Shown here piece after piece: positions 40,690 to 53,750 of a stretch of DNA of 64,000 nucleotides. Position numbers and translations under genes: made by a program. Origin of the DNA: Mastigias papua (taxonomy: Eukaryota; Cnidaria; Scyphozoa; Rhizostomeae; Mastigiidae). Every line of letters starts with the position of its first letter. The stretch's first letter is position 1. The stretch lies in NCBI GenBank assembly GCA_964019165.1, contig OZ025270.1, positions 4,856,528 to 4,920,527 of the forward strand. Reading direction: 5' to 3'. The notes under the pieces were generated by a model. That model did not search any database, was not told the DNA's origin, and saw nothing but the letters and a program-made list of their open reading frames with translations.

Positions 40690-42480
40690 AGGTAGAAGCC
40701 CTTCTTCGGAAGCTTCCTTATAATCAGGACTATAGCAACAGTAGAACACAATTTGTTTTTGGATAGATAAATTATCAAATTCTTTGGCATTCTATCAAAC
40801 TGCTCTGTAATTATCTTAATCACACTTTCTGGAGTTGTAAAGGGTCATTGCTTGATGGGTGTTTCATCTCCTGTACCAGTGCGATGAAAGAAATGTTTTG
40901 CCCCAGAGTCCAGAAAAAGTCACGGCTCCACGGCTCTGAGTCGGAGGAAAATTTTGCTCTTTACCGACATCGACTGTAAAAGGCATAGCCAATTTACAGT
41001 AAAAGCTTCCGAAACATACACAATGCAGAGTTCATAAACTAAGAACTTTGGCTAGCTTTTATATTCTTAAAAGAGGAAGGTTTATCATGACGATTTGACA
41101 GCCGGAGGAAGGTTGGAACTTTTCTAGATTCTGCTTTGCCCTTCCTATATCGACATCATCGTCCGAAAATCTGGTATCTGCAGGACATGGTTGACTATTT
41201 CCAATCATTGTAACCTTAGCATATCTTCACATAGTGGTAAAAATCTAGTTTCATATATTTATAGTCACCTCATGAGATGGGAATTGATACATTTTGGTAT
41301 CAATCTCATCTGATGTTTAGTTGCAGAAACGAGGTGTTATATGATGTCATCATGAGGGGACGTTACTTTCTTTTAAGCAAGATTTCCTCCTAGCTCGCCA
41401 TTTTATCTAATCGATTAATCTCTACCTAAAAATTTCCAACGGACTCTTTGATTACATCCTTGCAATCGCCAATAGGGCAGACGCGTATTACGTTATTGGG
41501 ATTCCTATAAGGGGGGTGGCTTACAGAGGTATAATAGCTATGACAGCCAAGCATTACGCTGCAGAATTTAATCCTAAATAATGAAAAGGTAAAGACCACT
41601 ACATTCAAGAATACAGTATGCTAATATTTGCACGAATGTAATCGCGAATCCTACCTAATCTATAGACAAAGGCAAGATATGCTGTGTAATGCAAAGTCAT
41701 CATAGGTGTATTTTTAAGCGGAAACGTACGTCGTAAGTAAACCGGGTGCACGTGCAGATAAAATAAATCTGGATAGAGTAAACTATCTACTGCGAGGTCC
41801 CGGTCAAACGGGGGCCCTAACAAGCAAGGAAGAGGGGTTGAAATAAGGGGGGAAACGGAGATCGGAACTATTGGATAGGAGAGGGGAATTTGCTCACACT
41901 CTCTGATAAAGAAGTCTCCTTGCATGTTGCAAGTACTTTCAACAAAAGTCTCAGAAGTCCCCCTTGTACAAGCCCTTTCATGAAAGTCCCCGTTATAAAA
42001 GAAAACCGAAGTTATGAAAGAAAACAATTGATAAGTTTGATATGAGAAATGATGTGAAGTTGTGATATTCAATGAAACTTTATGTAAGTAGTAGTCCAAA
42101 ATATGTTACAACATTTAGGGTCTTAAAGCTGTCAGACTCGATATTTGGGGTTCCTCTAAACTGTGACTTAATATTTGGGGGTCAGCTACAAATTGCTGAC
42201 ATGGACCCCGTATAGAGAAGTATTGAGTACCCCCTTGGGGTTTTTTCATGTAAAGTTATGAATACTGTTTTGCTTTTCATGCTGGAAAGCACAAGGTTCC
42301 AGCCATCTCCAAAACATTGCACCGGTTGTGCCTGGGTTCAACGTTTGAATGATATGAAAGCAGCAAACATTGATAAAGGTCATTTCAAGAATTCTTGGCT
42401 CAAACAATGTTATAGTAGTTGGCTTGCTGGCACATGCTATATTATGTCATGTCGTGTTATGCTGTCTGTTATGGTGCGCT
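40690..42480. other. Intergenic, nothing supported
   Basis: A 164-codon minus-strand frame (42099-41605) has no recognisable domain, and its G/C-rich middle (GGTCCCGGTCAAACGGGGGC) looks repeat-derived. I do not call it a gene. Confidence 0.5.
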
Positions 42481-42481
42481 G

Positions 42482-42740
42482 CAGTAGTGGATTCAAGGGG
42501 GCAGGAGGGCCATGGCCACCCAAAGAATAAGCCATCATGATTTTACCATACACTTTGAGCCAATCAATATATGATTTACCTAAATGGTCCTCCCAAGCTC
42601 CATGCTAGATAGTGGTACCACCCTAAAATGTTAAGAAGGGGGCTGTGCTGCAGGTAAGGCTGAGCCTCCAAACATTCTCTTCATTTAGAAAAGGGGTAAG
42701 CCCCCAAGCCCCCTCCGTGGTGTCCGTGGCACCCCTAATT
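42482..42740. mobile_element. Possible hAT-like element
   Basis: The left end CAGTAGTGGATTCAAGGGGG and the right-hand TGGTGTCCGTGGCACCCC have the imperfect GGGG/CCCC-rich inverted ends common in hAT MITEs. The boundaries are not firm. Confidence 0.3.
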
Positions 42741-42837
42741 TGCCATTATTATGATGCCCTAGTTTCGCGCCAACTTGTAACTTCAAGAAATTTGTAGACC
42801 CAGCGCACGTGTCATGTGAACTTTGAACAGGTTTCAG

Positions 42838-43180
42838 AATCGTGAAACACCATTGGACAGTTTTGGTTTGCCTATGCAACTTGACAGGATATTACGTGCA
42901 AGAACAGGTCTGACCAATGTGTCGTACGTAGACGTGATCAATCACTGCACGCAGGAGCCTTATGAAGACAACAGACTAGAATCTTCGAGAACAGAATTTC
43001 TGTACGTCTGAGATACATTGCTACACAAGTGAGTAATATTTGGAGATAGTAGTTCTTTTTAACTGCTTTTCATTACTTGCCAATTTGCTCTAGCTTACGG
43101 GAAGCTGCTCAATCTGCCTTCGTCACACCTTTGGCTAAATATGTAGGACTTGCGCCGCCAAGACCGGCCTACAACAGGTG
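42838..43180 (+). CDS. Unidentified gene, two spliced C-terminal exons (partial)
   Basis: I do not recognise the product. Exon 42838-43001 follows the acceptor GTTTCAG and ends at a GTACGT donor. Exon 43094-43177 follows TTTGCTCTAG. Joining them keeps one frame: ...RTEFL|LREAAQSAFVTPLAKY..., then VGLAPPRPAYNR and TGA at 43178-43180. The first exon includes ETPLDSFGLPMQLDRI and TGLTNVSYVDVINHC. The intron is only 92 bases. Each exon is open in just one useful frame. The composition (PPRP, YVGL) is protein-like and unlike chance frames nearby. Alternatively GTGATC at 43178 could be a donor leading to another exon. Upstream exons were not found, so this could also be a pseudogene remnant. Confidence 0.42.
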
Positions 43181-43870
43181 ATCACAGATCTTGGCATCAC
43201 TGCAGATGTCAACATCTACTCTAAACCATAGTTCAGTTTCTAAGAAAGTGTTTCTACGGGTAGAGAGAGAGCCTCCGAGCAGCAATGTAGTTCGTCCATT
43301 TTAATTACCCACCAATCAACCAATAAGGTAAGGCCCTTGTAGAGTCTACAATATCAGTCGAGGCACCAAAATCACTTCCACATATTTAACATTATGTTTA
43401 CATTGCTTGAGGCTAGTCAGGGCGTTTACTGTTCATCAAATCAAATTAAGGTTAGCACATTGGACTTGTGATTGCTCGTTAAATGCCCCAGGCACCTTAA
43501 AAACCTGGAAAATTTAAGTGTAGCATTGACTTGACTCTCTATAGGTCGACATGGACGTGAGTCAATTTGTGATTTGGATTTAGTTTGTTTTCTAGTACTT
43601 AGACCGACTTAGACGCTCTCATTTATAACTCCAGTCAGCAATCTTCAGTTTTCAAACTGACGTAGAAACTATTGCGCTTTGCAATAACATTGTCGATTGT
43701 TTCAGTTCTGTCTGGGTATAAACTACTTGTGAGAGTTTCTTCTATGGTCTTGTCTGTGTGGGCCCAGAAATATGCAGCAGGGGTCACGTTATTGTGCATC
43801 TGCAAACTTTGCTGAATACTAAGGGTGTCTTTGTTTACTTTGCAGTTTCACAGAACATTTTTATCTCTAA
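43181..43870. other. Intergenic, nothing supported
   Basis: AT-rich sequence. There is no AATAAA close to the putative stop at 43178; only AATAAG at about 43322. Confidence 0.5.
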
Positions 43871-43874
43871 ATGA

Positions 43875-45072
<1,198 letters not shown>

Positions 45073-45227
45073 TTATTGCCATTGGAGGGCCCAACGTCTT
45101 TTAGTCTGACATAGTAGAGAATTATGTCAATGTTGCCCTTCAGATTGGCCAAAAAGAAATCTCTTGGACTAATATTTGAATGAATTCTTTTTGCTCAAGG
45201 ATGAATCTAGAGAAAACCTACAGTCAA

Positions 45228-45868
45228 GTACTGTAAATTCTCAAATTGGTGCCCCTCTGAAAAGTCCCCTCTAATAAACCCCCTCACAAAGGATGGTAAA
45301 GACCTTAATATAGATTAATGGTTAAATTTAGACTGTTCTTTTGCCATTATGGAGAGCAGTTTCAAAAATGAGTTTTTGATGTGGTGTATATATTTTTTGT
45401 AAGAAACCTGGCTTAAGGCTTAGTTGTAAAAACTTCTTAACTTCTGGCCACATGTTAGTTCTAAAAGCTTCTTGAAAGTTTCTTAATTTACTGAAAAAAT
45501 TGTAGTGAAGCCAAAAACAACGAAAATGCTGTCTTTTATAGTGCCTATAAGACTCATTGGCTTTTATCCCCTCATAAAACATGATATAGTGGACACTTCT
45601 AAATCTGTGGAGGAAAACCATGTTGCTGAGACTGAAAGGTGGCACAGAACTTTCTAAAGTTTCTTAACACATTCCTTATATTTTTAGTAGTTTCTTAAAT
45701 TTTAGGCTGTCTAGTAGTAGGTTTCTTATAAACTGGTCTCTTATAAAGCAAATTTGTATATATGTGTTGGAAAATTTTATTATCCCTCTTCACATAGGCA
45801 CTTCCTTCAAATAACCCGCTATCCAAAAGGCATTGAAATAAATAAGTCCCCACGGGGGCTAATCTAAG
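45228..45868. mobile_element. Diverged TA-type repeat hosting a nested MITE
   Basis: The left part (TACTGTAAATTCTCAAATTG, then GTGCCCCTCTGAAAAGTCC) and the right part (AAATAAGTCCCCACGGGGGC) look like the two ends of the TCCTCGAATT-type repeat seen at 34868. Between them is the MITE at 45386-45766. Boundaries are approximate. Confidence 0.4.
45386..45766. mobile_element. TTATAAG-type MITE, AAGAAAC variant, nested
   Basis: Left end TATATTTTTTGTAAGAAACC with CTGGCTTAAGGCTTAG. Right end GGTTTCTTATAAACTGG and CTCTTATAAAGC. AAGTTTCTTAA or CTTCTTAA recurs inside. Its centre (TGGAGGAAA, then GGTGGC near 45610-45640) resembles the centre of the copy at 21005-21365. Confidence 0.65.
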
Positions 45869-45869
45869 G

Positions 45870-48800
45870 ATGAGGAATACAATTTTGGTTGGAAAAATGT
45901 GAGCTATAGTCCCCTTGAGTCATGTATCTAAATATTGGCCCTGGATGTACTAACTTCTAGTGTTTATCACTAGAAAGGAACCAGTCTATTTACCTTGATT
46001 TAGTTTGACTGAGATTGGTTGAAATCTGGGAAATGGAACATACCCATGTTTTTGTGGCCTTTGGGTCATTATTGATGTATTATCTCAGATGAAACTTGAA
46101 CATTTTGACTAACTGTTATATGGGGGCACAGCTAGTGTGATAAGTCATAATGGTTTGATTGCTTGGTGATGAACTTGCGATGTCATATGGATATCTACAC
46201 AAGAAAAGGGAAAAGGACAAAATATGTTTACAGAGCACAAACATGTGAATTTAATACAATGCCATGTATTGCATGACTTACAAAACGTTGATTGTTTAAA
46301 ACATGTGATTACAAACACATTCTCCCAACAATTTCCACCAATAGGAGATGACAATTTACTCACCTATCACTGGTTTTTGCAATCAACAGCAAAAAGTCTC
46401 TTTGTGTTCCATTTTATCTAGTCTTGTTGGAAATGATGTTTATATCATCCAGATTACATATTGAAATGGATCTTTGTTTTCAAAGAGCCAGCATGAGACC
46501 TCATGGTTTTGGTACTATCTGGTACAAAATAAAACTAGGCCTTCAAAAGTGAATATTTCATAGGTAGCAGCCTTTCATTTGCCCTCTTTTGGATGTTTGT
46601 ATCATGTATGATATTATGTTTTAGGCATATGTGTACTTATCAAGCACAGGAAATATATATAGTAGTGGATATAGCTACTTGGGGAGGGAGTGGGGATATA
46701 GTCCCCTCCTATATTTCAAAATATAAATAATTTTTATTGTTTATTACTAAGTTAAATTTAGATAATTGGGCATACCAACATTATAATGTTCATTGCACCA
46801 CATTGACATGAATAGCTTTAATATACAATGAATTCACCATCCAACCCAAGATTCTCAAAAACCTCTTGCATTTAATTTTTTGTTGAATTGAATTTAAATA
46901 TCTAAAATTGGTTGGGAAAATTTGGACAGAAATTTTTAACAACCCTCCCCATGCTTGAAGTTTCAATACAGCCTTGAGCATACAGCAATCTGTTTAGGAG
47001 TGTTTTCTGATAGAAATTTCTTGGCACAACTGCCTACATGAATGTTCACTATATTCTATAGGTGAATCATATACTTCCATAATAATACGTGTAATCTGTT
47101 AGCTTGAAATATAAAAGTTGATATGATTTCCCAAGTGTTTGAAGTGATAATGAGTAACTTTACTAATAAAAGGACCTGCACCCTTGAACTGAGGACAGTC
47201 TAGTAGATACCTGCAACAAAAGTCAGTTTGATATTTTGCAAAGTATCCAAATTTACCTGGCTGTTCAGATTTTTGACATCAGGATTGAGAATACGATATC
47301 GTAATAAAAGATCGGCATCACGTCTTGTTAAGTACGTAGACATGCGGTTTACAACTATAGAAGTTGATACATTATATATTATCTGCCAAGATTGAGAGCT
47401 CTTTTCATGAATTCTATATGCTTCATAACCAAAGTCGAGAGCAACTCTAGTATGTGCTTTTTATACCAGACGTTATTAATATAGAAATATGAACGGACAT
47501 GAGTTATCTGAGGTGAGTGACCAGAAGATAGGATCAAGCATGAAAAATCGGAATGTCCAATCACTGAAGCGTATCGTTAACAGTATTTAATTTTATCTGC
47601 TTCTAGATAGTTAATGATCAAGGAATGAATGAATCTCTGAGTTGCATCACCCACACTTACCTGCCGTATTTTGAAATATAAATATGTTGCCCGTAGTTAC
47701 AGCTGAACAATTACCAGACAATTGTTCACGTGCTCTTTTACCTTCATAGATATATATCCACCACCACCGGTCAAAATCTCAGTCTGTTCAGATATCCAAG
47801 TCAGTTAGACATTCGATGCTATAGTTAGTCGAGAACCAGTCTTTACAAGCTTGCGTTTACAAGTTTACGCCTTTGAGGCTACAAAAAGTGCGTTCTATTT
47901 ATTCTTGATTTATTTTTGTTGTTACTCTAGTTTCGTTATTACTAGGTTTGTTGTGTAATGATTGCAGCCGCCAACGACAAAGATGTACATGCAGTCTATT
48001 GCGAAGATTATGATGGCTGTTAAGTTGCTACGTAGAATCTCACGTGTATCATGTAGGCAATGGCAACTGCTCTGATTTAATGCTTGTGCGCGGGTAGTGT
48101 TGCGCTTAATGTTGAAGAAAATATTCGTCTTTAGTATAATGCCGATCAGGATTTATCTCTCCTTATCAAATTATTTGCGATGTAGATGTTAGGCCACTTA
48201 CTTACTTAATTACTACGCATTTTAAGTTAAGGACATGAAAACGATGAGCAACGAATTGTATCATGCATTTTGCAAATTGCCAAATAGGGTAACAGTTTTG
48301 GGTAACCAGTGAATGGATTAAGTAGCAAAGCTTTCACTGTAACATTAGGAGAGCACCACGCCATTTGTCTAATTGAATGAACCTTTTGTTGACAGTTGTA
48401 TCCGAAAATTTGAAGTAATCTACCCTTAAGATAGCCTTAGATCAGAGCTTGTAATTTACAGAACAGTACTAACTCATGGGTGTTTTCTCGCATTGTAAGG
48501 CGTTAGCCGATTAATGATTCATTTGAAAGCTATGATCAACCTTAGAAGCGAAGTGTACCCATTCTCTATTCATATACATATATACCTATCATGCTTATTG
48601 CAACGGTTTTTTATTTTCTCTTAGTTTTTTGGTCGTTCTCTTGCTTTCTGTTTCTGAGCTTCTTAGCCTTAAAGTATAGTGCAGTAGCATTCAATCCTTC
48701 ACAATTCCGCCGTGACTCCTTTGTCTCATTATAATGCGTTGAAGTCAAGTACGAATATTTTCTGCTTTAGTGGTTTGTTTTCAATGCGATTTTTGTTCGA

Positions 48801-51510
48801 ATTTCTTAAGCGAATTTTCCTAATTAATGCTTCAAGAGGATTGCTTTTGCAAAGATGTGATCTTTGCAGATAGATGGTAATCAACAGGCGTGCAACTAGG
48901 AGTTTGTGAGGGCAGAAGTCTAATCCACAGAAAGGCCATACTAGAAGTTTTTGATTGGATATAGCTTAGAATTATGCTTTTCTTACTTATAGCATCGGAA
49001 TAATTACAGTATTACAGGCATTTTTTCTAGTTTCGCTACTTTCAAGCTTCATGGTGATTATAAGTATATTAACAAAAGTACAATCAAAAGATTCGAAATT
49101 TTCGTTAAGAAAGGTTACTTTCATCGAGGGAAAGGCCAAGGGTCTAGACGTTAGGACGTAGTTGTGCCCTTTCGCCAAATTAAAAGTAAAACATACATTG
49201 TAGTCCACGGCATGCTTTGCTTTGGCAGTGAGCCACTGTAAAAGTATTGTCAAGCCATGGAAGACTTGTTTATTTTTTGAGGTTCCAAAGAGACTTACTA
49301 GAGAGGAGACATATTGGCATTCATGATAGGACATGCCATTTGAGTACGTGTTTTCATTGTTTTGTCATACAGTCCGAGAAAAATAGCCAATATTGGGAGC
49401 TTCACCAGTGTCCAGTAAGTTGTTCGGAATAATCATTGATAATCACGCTCAATTGATGTCTCTGGAACAGTAGTTGTTCTAAGAGAAATTTCTAACTCCA
49501 ATGGAACAATGAACTTCTTATGGAATTGTCTCGTTTTGGAAAACTTAGTTTATATGCATTTGAATAGTAGGGGGCCATTTGAAAATCAGCTTAGAGGCTG
49601 GGACTCTTCAAATCTTTGACTCAGAAAGACTTATGTTTCTATAACTTCAGAATGTTGCTTTAACTTCTAATTTGGAAGAATCTCTAATAGTAGAACCAAT
49701 CACCAAGGTCATAGTTATTTCGAAGCTTGGGACCGACGTCTCTGAGAAATGATGATGACATTGCAGTGAAAAAAGAGTATTTTGTAATCGTTGATAAGGC
49801 GGTCTTAAGATTCGAAATGTAGCAAGGGGGGGGGTGGTACTAGATTGGTTACGATGCGTTACAAGGGGTAGGGGTGATCAGAATGGGCGAATTTTGGTGT
49901 TATGCAATTATTGAATGCCCCCTTATAGAGAGGAATCAATGGAGGGAGGCTAGTTTGGCAGAGCCTGCTTTTGTTCCGTATACAGCCTCTAAGCAATAAA
50001 GCCAGGCAGTATTTGACTCGACCACTTGCTCATGTATTGGGTATGTAGCTTTCGGACATAATGTTGTCATCCTTGGTTGCATTGTGAATTTGTGAAGTAG
50101 AAATAGAGGTTGCACAGAGACCAATCATAGTGTTGATATTCTAACTTGCATTGTTTAAAGAACACTGTTATTATTATTATTATCTATATTTAGGTCGATT
50201 GATTAACGCATGCGTTAGTATTTACACATCAGATGATTAACTTGGGAGATAATATAGGTTTTGGATAGTTGAGTGTGAGCTGAGCTGTAGAAACACTATA
50301 TAACTCACTTTTGTTTTAGTTGTTGGTTGTGGCGTACACTTCGATTCCTCTTTAAATGAATGGAAATACGGTATTTATTACCCACTACTTGATTCTGCAT
50401 TGATGTTATTCATATTGATTTTTTTGAAAGAGAAGTTAGGGAATACGGGACAAGGTTCATGGAGCCCCTATTGTTGCAGGAAAGTGAGGACTTCGTTGCC
50501 CTTAGGAACAGGCATGTTTGATGTCTATCTTATAGAGCTTATTCTACGGCTGAATTTGTAGGACTTTATGTTCATATGTTGGTATAAGCGTGGAAGGAAG
50601 GAAGGAAGGAAAATACTATTATTCAGTGAATCTGTGACGCTTCTGTTCTACGAGTATCAATCCTTTACAAGGAATGGAGAGTGCCTTGAACACTATTTTC
50701 GTATCTTTTCCGTAATTTATTAGGCTCAAGATAAGTGTGTTAACAGATACTAGCAGATATGTTTATACAAGTGTTTCGGATTCTCTTGCAGCTGGTTTGG
50801 GGCCCTTGTGATGTTTTTCTTGGGGTGCTGTTCATCATTAAAACCCTTCCTAAAATATAGATAAAATACGAATAAAAATTTTTGTCAATAGGGAAGAAGA
50901 GAAGCAATAGATAGCCTGTAAACTGCGGAATATCGGCTAATTAAATGTCTTTTCACATCAATAAATGCAGAAAACCTGTCCCTTGAAAACCTCTGAGGGG
51001 CCCCTCTGAGGCTTCGAAAGTTTGGGGCCTTTAGGAGTTGCGGCAACCTCAACCTATGTCAGTTGTGCCACTGCTCTTGCAATACTGTGTCTTTTTGCTA
51101 TGCCGATCTTATTATAAATGGCCTGGCTTTCAAGGCGCATTATTAGAGCAGAGAATATGCGCCCCTTAGACGTGGGGATGATATGTCACCTGATCTATGA
51201 ATCGGATCAGAGGCATTTGAAAAGTTTCGAAAGAAACACTGGAAGAGATAGAAACAGAAAGTGCGTTCAAGGGTAAGATTAGATCAGGCCTGGGTTAGAT
51301 CAATGGAAAGCAGGAGGCACATGGCATTGGTTTTCCTTTTCAATAAAGTGTTATGAATTAAGGTCTTGGATGTACTAGGGTTAGGGGATGTCAGTAAGTG
51401 CTTAGGGTATGGGATAGCTTATGGCTCATTCGAAGGAATTTCGGAAATATTTTAGGTATCTGATGAATATTGTATTACGTAGTCGTGAATAAAAAATCCA
51501 GGCCAGTAGT
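45870..51510. other. Intergenic, no supported gene
   Basis: Only small simple repeats are visible: (TTA)n at 50168-50184 and (GGAA)n at 50592-50610. Frames of 60-115 codons, such as 49334-48987 on the minus strand, match nothing I recognise. A possible acceptor followed by an open frame at about 47968 is too weak to call. Confidence 0.5.
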
Positions 51511-51514
51511 AACA

Positions 51515-51710
51515 GTGATTAGTACTCTTAGATTAAAACAGATGAGTTAATGTAAGTTTACCCTTGAAGGACTGTTGTTAGTTTACCCCAGATGGATTAA
51601 TTTGAGTTTACCCTTGAAGGATTACTCTTAGTTTAAAACAGATGAATTAATCTACGTTTTCCCTTGAAAGACTACTTAATTTAATAAAGATGCATTAATC
51701 TGAGCAAGAT
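51515..51710. repeat. Minisatellite, about four diverged units of 55-60 bp
   Basis: Each unit contains GATTACTCTTAGTTTAAAAC, AGATGAATTAATCTGAGTTT and ACCCTTGAAGGA with substitutions. Confidence 0.75.
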
Positions 51711-51828
51711 TAGCCTTAGCTGAACATAGAAGGATTTATGCGCAGTGCAAAACTACGGTAAAGGCATGACTAAGGGGTTTGGCAAAATAAAGAATTGACA
51801 GAAATATGAAATACTTGTTAATATTTGA

Positions 51829-52298
51829 CTACACTCTTTTTTTGTAAGAATAATTTTATAAGAACACGAGCCTCAAAATTGATGAGAAATTAAGAACAAA
51901 TTAAGAAAAAATTAAGAACAAATTAAGAACAAATTAAGAACAAATTAAGAACAAGGTGAGGCTGAAGCACTGTCGTAAAATGATTTGAAACTGATATAAA
52001 ACATTTTGAAGCTCTAAAATGGTTGCCAAAAGTCCTTGATGAAGTGTATCAAAACTTTTGCCAAGGATTATACATCTGTAGGACCGTATATCTTTTTATC
52101 TCCTGCTAATATTATTAAAAATAATACCTGTTTCATAAGCATCCAATGTTGTCTCGTACATTGTCTAATGTCTAAATTGCCTACATCCCGGTGATTTTAG
52201 AACAGATTCAGAACAATTCAGCCTCAAAATATTTGAAAAATTAAGAACAGCCAGCTTGAACCTCAATTTTGCTGGTTCTTTTATAAAAAAGAGTGTAT
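51829..52298. mobile_element. TTATAAG-type MITE, AAGAACA variant
   Basis: Left end TACACTCTTTTTTTGTAAGA followed by TTTTATAAGAACACGAGCCT. Right end TTCTTTTATAAAAAAGAGTGTA. AAGAACAAATT is repeated five times in a row at 51893-51953, with more AAGAAC or AGAACA words near the right end. GAGCCTCAAAATT and CAGCCTCAAAAT lie next to the two ends. Confidence 0.75.
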
Positions 52299-53741
52299 CT
52301 ACGCAGAGTAAATAAGATATACAATACTACTGCAGAAAGGTATGCTTCTCCGTCACAATATGCTAAATGAACCAAAGCTTTTGTAACAGTTCCTTTATTG
52401 TTATCATCTGTCGGGAAATTCTACGTGATTTTATCTGGTCTCATGCTATTCATCCTAACTTTATTCGCTTCCAAATCAAGAAGAATTAATACTAGAATCA
52501 TTTTTATTCTTAAGTAATACTAGTAAGTAAATGTTTTGGACAATTGTGACGGTTCTTTTTTCAATGCAAATCAAGGTTAATGTTGTATCTATCTTTTGGG
52601 AAAAGATTTGGTTGTGTCAGATGATGGTAGATTCACAGAATAATATTAAGCGATTACTTGGTAAACATAAGGGGAAATGTTAGATGTACGTAAACACTAA
52701 CACCCAAGGTTTTCAGTATAGCGCCGCCTATTTTACGTTTTACCGCCGGTATGTATGTATGTATGTACGTATGTATGTATATGTATGTATATAAATTCTT
52801 TACAATTGACTTCTAAAAATATAGCATGTTAATGCTAATTAACGCCAGCTTCTACTACACATTAGCAGAGTTAATAATAAAAGAAACAATTTTATACGTT
52901 AGTTAAAACCTGGTATGGTTATTGTACTGCGTAAAAATGGACTTCCTTCATATGCCAATTTCCATATGTGTAGATGTCGTTTGGGACACAGACGCCTATT
53001 TCAGTAGCTCGGGACCTTATGAAAAAAATACATTGAAAACATTGAATACCGCAAAAGTAACATGAATTTGCCATTTATTCCATTGCTGAGAATTATTTGC
53101 CACTCTGAAACCATCAAAACCGACTACCCTGGGTTGATTATATCGATATTTAATCATCCCTCATGGATACTATCAACATTTCTGGATGCTTTCCAATATT
53201 GCCAGAAAACGGGGAGGCATTATTTGATTATACTGAATGTAATTTGGATACAAATGTTTTTGCCTGATACTCTTTAAGAGTATGGTCCCCAGATAATACA
53301 TGCATCTGAATTCCTTTAGTCACTATAATATTAACTAGTTGCATAAAGGCTATAATTAACAGCAGGGCATATTTTACGAGATTTGCCCAATGAGAAGCTA
53401 TCCAATATTCCCTTGCTCTTGTGTTCAGTCCAGAGACAGTTTGGCCAATTTGCCTGGTTTTGTAGTTTGACTGCATATGAGAATGTCAAATTCTGATAGG
53501 GTACTTTCCGAGCAGCAGACTTTGTATGAATTATCTTGAGGTCTATTCAAGTATTGCTATGGTGATCCGTTTTTGGCCATGCATAGTTTTGAGTTTTCTA
53601 TGGAAACGCTAGGGATATTGGACTTCGAAGACAGGCTAATTAATTCTTTCGTTTATATCTATGATCGTTCTTCGTTGGGACTGACTATCGAATTCCTAGC
53701 ATTTCGTTTGGTTTCTAACAATAGAAGTTCTTTTATTTTAG
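52299..53741. other. Upstream flank of the SLC38 gene
   Basis: It holds a (GTAT)n microsatellite at 52748-52792 and otherwise AT-rich sequence. No TATA box or CpG-rich promoter can be identified with confidence. A TTTATTTTAG acceptor at 53741 suggests an upstream non-coding exon that I could not locate. Confidence 0.5.
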
Positions 53742-53750
53742 GTCAACGAG

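Noticed and set aside
41605..42099. 164-codon minus-strand frame, one of the longer in the window
   Set aside because: No recognisable motif, no splice or polyadenylation context, and a repeat-like G/C-rich middle.
47968..48080. Possible exon after a TGATTGCAG acceptor (open frame with KMYMQSIAKIMMAVKLL)
   Set aside because: Two frames are open, there is no convincing donor or stop with a polyadenylation signal, and no partner exon was found.
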